Source: CAILZL01 sp050181835
Lineage (GTDB): Bacteria > Pseudomonadota > Gammaproteobacteria > Steroidobacterales > Steroidobacteraceae
Direction of reading: 5' to 3'
Length of the DNA stretch: 64,000 nt
Assembly (NCBI GenBank): GCA_050181835.1
Contig: JBFXCU010000002.1
Span: 124,001 to 188,000, forward strand
Shown piece by piece: positions 59,770-64,000 of the stretch. Under the pieces are notes generated by a model, which searched no databases, had not been told where the DNA came from, and was given only the letters and a program-made list of their open reading frames with translations. How positions within the stretch are numbered: position 1 is the first letter of the stretch; each line of letters opens with the position of its first letter. Position numbers and translations under genes: made by a program.

Positions 59770-62172
59770 ATGCTCAACCGTATGTACCCGCAGCTCGCCA
59801 GCGTTATTGCGTTCGCCTTGTTGTCCACCGCATGTAGCGGTGCCGAGGAACGTAAAGTCAGTTACCTGCACAAAGGTGAAACGTATTTCAATGAGCAGAA
59901 TTATGACAAGGCAAGCGTTGAGTTGCGCAATGCTTTGCAGATAGATCCCAAGTATGTTGACGCCCGCTATCTTTCGGGCCGTGTGGCCGAGAAACGTGGC
60001 GAGCTACGCGAGGCAGTAGGTCAATATCAGGCCGCTGTAGATGAAAATCCAAAATACAGTCCAGCACGGGCTGCCATTGCGCGCTTGTACTTGCTAGGTG
60101 GATTGCCCGAAAAAGCCAGAGAGCTAGTGGATATAGGTCTGAAAGATGATCCGCAGAATCCGGCCTTACTTACTGTACGTGCTGGCATTCAGGCGCAGGC
60201 GGGTCGCATGGTACCCGCACTGGCAGATGCTGAGGCAGCTTACAAATTGGCACCTAAAGATGAATTTACGATTGCGTTGCTGGCCTCACTATATAAACAA
60301 AACGGCAACCTCGACAACGCCGTTACGGTGGTGACTAAAGGATCCAAAGACCTGCCGAAGAGCGTCGATTTACATGTGGTGCTGGCTGACTTGGAAGCCA
60401 GTCGTCAGAATTATTCCGCGGTACAACAACAACTGGAACAAGTGATCGCATTGGAACCAACGGTGTTGGCGCATCGTGGTCGTCTGTCGCAGTTCTACTT
60501 GTACCGCAAAGATGTGGCCGGTGCTGAGGCAGTGTGGCGTAAAGCGATCAAGGATCTTCCGCATCAGCAAGACCCGAAGCTGGCGTTGATTGATCTTTTA
60601 TGGTCGCAGCAGGGTGAAGTGGATGCGACAAAAGAAATGCAGGTTCTGCTTGCAGCTGAACCGAAGAATGCCGATCTGAAACTTAGTGTTGGCAGCTATC
60701 TGCAACGGCAGAACAAGCTTGATGACGCAGAAAATATTTATCAAGAGGTTATCTACGCTGCCAAGCTTGAACCAGCGGGTTTGAGTGCCCGTAATCGTCT
60801 GGCTGCTTTGGTACTTGGCAAGAACAATGATGTTACGCAAGCGCAGACGCTGGTCGGCGAAGTGTTGAAGGAAAATGCACATGATAACGATGCGTTGATT
60901 TTACGTGCCAATATGGCTCTGCAAAAAGGTGACGCTGCTACCGCAATTACTGATTTGCGTGGTGTATTACGCGATCAGCCCAACTCTGTTCCGTTGATGA
61001 GGGCACTGGCCAAGGCACATTTGCAAAATAGGGAAGTGTCATTGGCAGAAGAAACATTGCGAGGGGCATTGCAGAGTAATCCCGGTGACATTGCCACTCG
61101 CAAGGATCTGTCACAATTGTTACTGCAGCAAGGCAAGGGCGACCAAGCCCGTGCGCTACTTGATCAACTGGCGTCGGTACCAGCCGGCGCTAATGATGTA
61201 GACATTATTGATGCGCAATTCAAGGCGCAAATAATGACTAAAGATTATGCTGCTGCAATGCTCACTGCCGAGAAGCTACAGCAACTCAAGCCAAGCACTG
61301 CATTGGGGTGGTATTTCGCAGGCCTTGCGGCAGAAGGACAAAAATCTCCGGACGTGGCGCGCAAACAGTATGAGACAGCGTTAGAAAAACAGCCGGATGG
61401 TGCCGAGCCGCTGGCCGCGTTGATTCGTCTTGACGTTCAAGATAAGCAAATTCCGCGTGCACTGCAGCGTCTGGATAAGGTGATTGCGGCCAGTCCAAAA
61501 CATGCGGTGGCATATAATTTACGCGGCGAATTACTGCTGTCTGACAAGCAGTTACCGCGAGCAATTGAATCGTTCGGCAAGGCCGTCGAGTCTTCGCCAA
61601 GCTGGTGGGCGCCTTATCGAGGCCTGGCACTGTCGCAGCTCAGTGAAAAACAGATCGATGCCGCAGTAGTTACTTATCAGCGTGGCATTGAGCAGACCAA
61701 AAATGGGTCGTTATCTATTGAACTTGCCGCGCTGCTGGAGCGCATGGGTAAGCCTGATGACGCCATCAAGGTTTACGAGCAGTGGCTGCAACGAGAGCCA
61801 AAGTCACCTGTGGCAACCAACAACCTAGCAATGTTGATGCTTAATTACCGCAACGACAAAGCCAGCATTGAGCAAGCGGGCAAGCTGGTGGAGCAACTTA
61901 CTACCATGAATGAACCGGCGTTGCTGGATACGCGTGGCTGGGCAAAGTATAAGGCCGGTGATTTTCAGGGAGCAGTGAACTTGTTGCAGCAGGCTGCCAA
62001 CGTGGCAGTTGACTCGAGCTCGATTCACTATCACTTGGGCATGGCGCAATGGAAGATGGGCGATATCGCGGCGGCGCGCATTACGCTGCAAGTGGCAATT
62101 AAAGATAACAAACCATTTTTTGGTTTGGAGGAAGCGAAGAAAACATTGGCGTCAATCAGCGAGCCTGGCTGA
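59770..62172 (+). CDS. prsT: TPR-repeat lipoprotein of PEP-CTERM system (PrsT)
   Basis: An 800-residue lipoprotein. The signal peptide ends in a lipobox-like LSTAC (lipidated C22). About 20 tetratricopeptide-type helical pairs follow, for example YLHKGETYFNEQNYDKASVELRNALQIDPKY and FGKAVESSPSWWAPYRGLALSQL. The whole-length TPR architecture, lipoprotein start and position right after the exosortase/PNPT pair match the PEP-CTERM system lipoprotein PrsT. It is likely a periplasmic scaffold for polymer or protein export. The family is often about 900 residues, so this is a slightly short member. Its own dyad upstream suggests a separate promoter. Confidence 0.9.
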   Translation: MLNRMYPQLASVIAFALLSTACSGAEERKVSYLHKGETYFNEQNYDKASVELRNALQIDPKYVDARYLSGRVAEKRGELREAVGQYQAAVDENPKYSPARAAIARLYLLGGLPEKARELVDIGLKDDPQNPALLTVRAGIQAQAGRMVPALADAEAAYKLAPKDEFTIALLASLYKQNGNLDNAVTVVTKGSKDLPKSVDLHVVLADLEASRQNYSAVQQQLEQVIALEPTVLAHRGRLSQFYLYRKDVAGAEAVWRKAIKDLPHQQDPKLALIDLLWSQQGEVDATKEMQVLLAAEPKNADLKLSVGSYLQRQNKLDDAENIYQEVIYAAKLEPAGLSARNRLAALVLGKNNDVTQAQTLVGEVLKENAHDNDALILRANMALQKGDAATAITDLRGVLRDQPNSVPLMRALAKAHLQNREVSLAEETLRGALQSNPGDIATRKDLSQLLLQQGKGDQARALLDQLASVPAGANDVDIIDAQFKAQIMTKDYAAAMLTAEKLQQLKPSTALGWYFAGLAAEGQKSPDVARKQYETALEKQPDGAEPLAALIRLDVQDKQIPRALQRLDKVIAASPKHAVAYNLRGELLLSDKQLPRAIESFGKAVESSPSWWAPYRGLALSQLSEKQIDAAVVTYQRGIEQTKNGSLSIELAALLERMGKPDDAIKVYEQWLQREPKSPVATNNLAMLMLNYRNDKASIEQAGKLVEQLTTMNEPALLDTRGWAKYKAGDFQGAVNLLQQAANVAVDSSSIHYHLGMAQWKMGDIAAARITLQVAIKDNKPFFGLEEAKKTLASISEPG

Positions 62173-62232
62173 GCGTATTGCTACGCCGCTTGCCTAAAAA
62201 TATCCAAGTTAATTTATGACTGAGAATAAATC

Positions 62233-64000
62233 ATGATGACGCACAGTAAATGGAGTTGCATGGCGGTGTTGCTGTGTGTTGTCGGCATCGCGAACGCCGC
62301 GTTGCTTGATGAAGCGCGGGTGGTGTCAGCAAGTAAATCGCTGACGACGATGCTACCTGCGCCTGTCTCATTCACGATCGCTAGTGCGGGTACGTATACG
62401 CTGAGCCTTGCTGATGTGCAGGGACAGAGCGGGCCAGGTAGTGCGTTTTCTTCGCTGTCAGTCGTTATTGCACAGGGATCGGTGCCGATCAAGACACTTA
62501 CGTTGCCAAGTAATAGCTTCACTGTTAGCAGTACGGTAACGCTTGCTGCTGGCTCTTACCAGGCGCAGGTACTGGGTGTGACCGCCGGTGCTAGTCAGTA
62601 CGGGTTGAACCTACGTAATACCAGTAATGTTTCAGTGTTCAGTGATTCAAGCTTTATTACGGCACCACCCACCACTAATTTTTCGAGCCTGCAACAGAAC
62701 CTCACACTGGACACCGGGGCGAGCTATACGGTGACACTCAGTGATCGAATTTTTCCACTGGCACTGACTACGCTGCAAGCCAGTATTGTTCAGGGCGGCA
62801 ATGTGGTGTTGTGTCCGCTAACCGCCGTGGGTACGGTAGCTACCTGTTCCTTTACTGCCAGCGCTAGCGCTAATCAATTGATTGTGCTGGCGACCGAAGC
62901 CAGCGGTGGAGCAGGGTTGTATAGCGTTAAGGTGGTGAATAATGCCACTGGCGCCATCGCCTATTCTAATTCACTGCCGCTTGGCACGATGCCGCAAGCC
63001 AAGCTCGTCAATTTCCCTGCGACTGATAGCTACGCGTTGACATCGATTGATTTTCTTACTCCAGCGGCGCTGGCAACTTTTAAATTGGCCCTAGTGCAGG
63101 ATGGCGAGTTGTTGGTGAAACAGACCGTAACTGGCGGGCCAGTAGCATTTAGTGGTATCACAGGCACAGCCAGCTTGTATGTAATTCCGGTTGCAGTCAC
63201 AAATTCAGCAGGTCAATACAGTGTCGTGGTAAAGCGCGGTAGTAGCAGTGTGTTTACCTTGGTGGACTCGGCGAAAAACGGTACCAGCTCCAGTTTGGAG
63301 GGATTTGTATTCAATGTATCGCTACCAGCAGCGGGAAACTATTTACTGCAGCTGCGCGACTTTGCTTATCCGGATTCGTTCGTTACTTTGAATGCCAGTG
63401 CGAGCCAGGACGGCGTCAAATTCGACACAACATTAGCGGCTCCAGGAACAATGGCTCTCAACAATGCCGTGGCTGGCGAGCTGAGTATCGCGGTGCTTGC
63501 CAAACCATCTGTCACTGGTGCTGGGTTGTTTGGTTTGGTGATGACCACCGCAGGTAGCACCACGTCGGTATGGGAAAGTAACCAAGGCGTCGGTGCCAGC
63601 TTCTCTAGTCAAGTGGTGACAGTGCCGGTTGCAGCTCACTATTTAATTACGGCAACCGATTTTTTTGCATCGACGTCGCCGTTGGCATTGAATCAATTGC
63701 GTGTGGCGGTAACGCGCGGTGCGCAGCTAGTTGGACAAATTTTTGGTGGGGGGGGCTTTGCCTTTGATGCCACGACGGGAAGCTATACATTGAACTTCAT
63801 AGCGACTGCCAAAAGCTCACCGGGCTACGGCATGTTTGGCGCTAGTGTTGCCACCTCACCCATCGTAACGTTGTCGACTGTTGTTAGTAGCGTCATGGCA
63901 GGCGGCACCACCTCATTGAGCTGGAGTGCTACCGATGCCACGTCTTGTTCAGCATCGGGTGGGTGGACAGGCGCGCAACCCACCAGTGGTAGCACCACCG
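62233..64000 (+). CDS. Secreted Ig-like/beta-sandwich repeat protein (3' truncated)
   Basis: An open frame of 589 codons that runs off the window end. The N-terminal signal peptide ends GIANA (after MAVLLCVVGIANA). The body is a series of Thr/Ser/Ala-rich beta segments with a loosely repeated pattern (TYTLSLADVQ ... YQAQVLGVT; YTVTLSDRIFP ... LYSVKVV; NYLLQLRDFAYP; HYLITATDFF), so about four or five 120-residue beta-sandwich repeats. Near the end TTSLSWSATDATSCSASGGW is typical of an Ig-like domain of secreted bacterial proteins. A sorting tail may lie beyond the window. It follows prsT after 60 bp and is probably in the same unit. The function is probably surface or adhesion-related. Confidence 0.8.
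   Translation, partial: MMTHSKWSCMAVLLCVVGIANAALLDEARVVSASKSLTTMLPAPVSFTIASAGTYTLSLADVQGQSGPGSAFSSLSVVIAQGSVPIKTLTLPSNSFTVSSTVTLAAGSYQAQVLGVTAGASQYGLNLRNTSNVSVFSDSSFITAPPTTNFSSLQQNLTLDTGASYTVTLSDRIFPLALTTLQASIVQGGNVVLCPLTAVGTVATCSFTASASANQLIVLATEASGGAGLYSVKVVNNATGAIAYSNSLPLGTMPQAKLVNFPATDSYALTSIDFLTPAALATFKLALVQDGELLVKQTVTGGPVAFSGITGTASLYVIPVAVTNSAGQYSVVVKRGSSSVFTLVDSAKNGTSSSLEGFVFNVSLPAAGNYLLQLRDFAYPDSFVTLNASASQDGVKFDTTLAAPGTMALNNAVAGELSIAVLAKPSVTGAGLFGLVMTTAGSTTSVWESNQGVGASFSSQVVTVPVAAHYLITATDFFASTSPLALNQLRVAVTRGAQLVGQIFGGGGFAFDATTGSYTLNFIATAKSSPGYGMFGASVATSPIVTLSTVVSSVMAGGTTSLSWSATDATSCSASGGWTGAQPTSGSTT

Overview
This window looks like a betaproteobacterial chromosome segment, probably of the Nitrosomonadales type. 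The left edge carries smc–zipA–ligA, and the ligase has the 'SIRTETDT' signature I associate with betaproteobacterial LigA. The rest is accessory surface biology: a VPLPA-CTERM/exosortase (XrtD-type) protein-sorting and exopolysaccharide (EPS) locus, a two-partner secretion system, and a TonB/ExbBD module. The taxonomic call is inference from gene content and motifs, not from a search.

Layout. 1–4.6 kb: housekeeping smc (5' truncated), zipA and ligA. 4.6–5.3 kb: intergenic stretch with a tRNA 3'-end-like remnant and sequence like an integrase attachment region. 5.3–8.2 kb: gmd and fcl (GDP-L-fucose precursor supply) followed by a DsbC-like thiol oxidoreductase. 8.7–11.2 kb: a VPLPA-CTERM protein and an exported PstS-like protein, closed by a strong terminator. 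11.3–24.5 kb: two-partner secretion (TpsB, then a ~3,440-residue filamentous haemagglutinin-type TpsA), a small membrane protein and an ArsC-like phosphatase fold. 24.7–26.5 kb: a decayed phosphodiesterase gene. 26.8–32.5 kb: ExbB fused to DUF2341/LamG, ExbD, TonB, a putative porin and two small proteins.

32.8–64 kb is the exosortase/EPS locus: two VPLPA-CTERM substrates flanking a ribbon-helix-helix regulator; export protein, outer-membrane barrel, Wzz-like chain-length protein and BY-kinase; a decayed TIGR03790 gene; a glycosyltransferase and an SGNH hydrolase; a minus-strand block of four glycosyltransferases; a Wzx flippase; a minus-strand block (FkbM methyltransferase, Wzy-like polymerase, beta-helix protein, acetyltransferase, glycosyltransferase); then exosortase fused to EpsI, a MraY/WecA-family initiating transferase, the TPR lipoprotein PrsT and a truncated Ig-like secreted protein. 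A lipid-linked repeat unit would be started by the WecA-like enzyme, extended by the GTs (probably with fucose), flipped by Wzx, polymerised by the Wzy-like protein and exported through the Wzz/BY-kinase/export-protein/barrel assembly, while XrtD processes VPLPA-tailed proteins.

The most notable unexplained signal is a dyad, GTCA-N6-TGAC with a fixed 6-nt spacer, found in front of gmd, the RHH regulator, the wzx/GT2 divergent pair, the xrtD/GT2 divergent pair and prsT. It resembles a CRP/FNR-family (CooA-like) operator and would join the scattered sugar-supply, EPS and sorting genes in one regulon. No CRISPR array, rRNA, intact tRNA or intact insertion sequence was seen.
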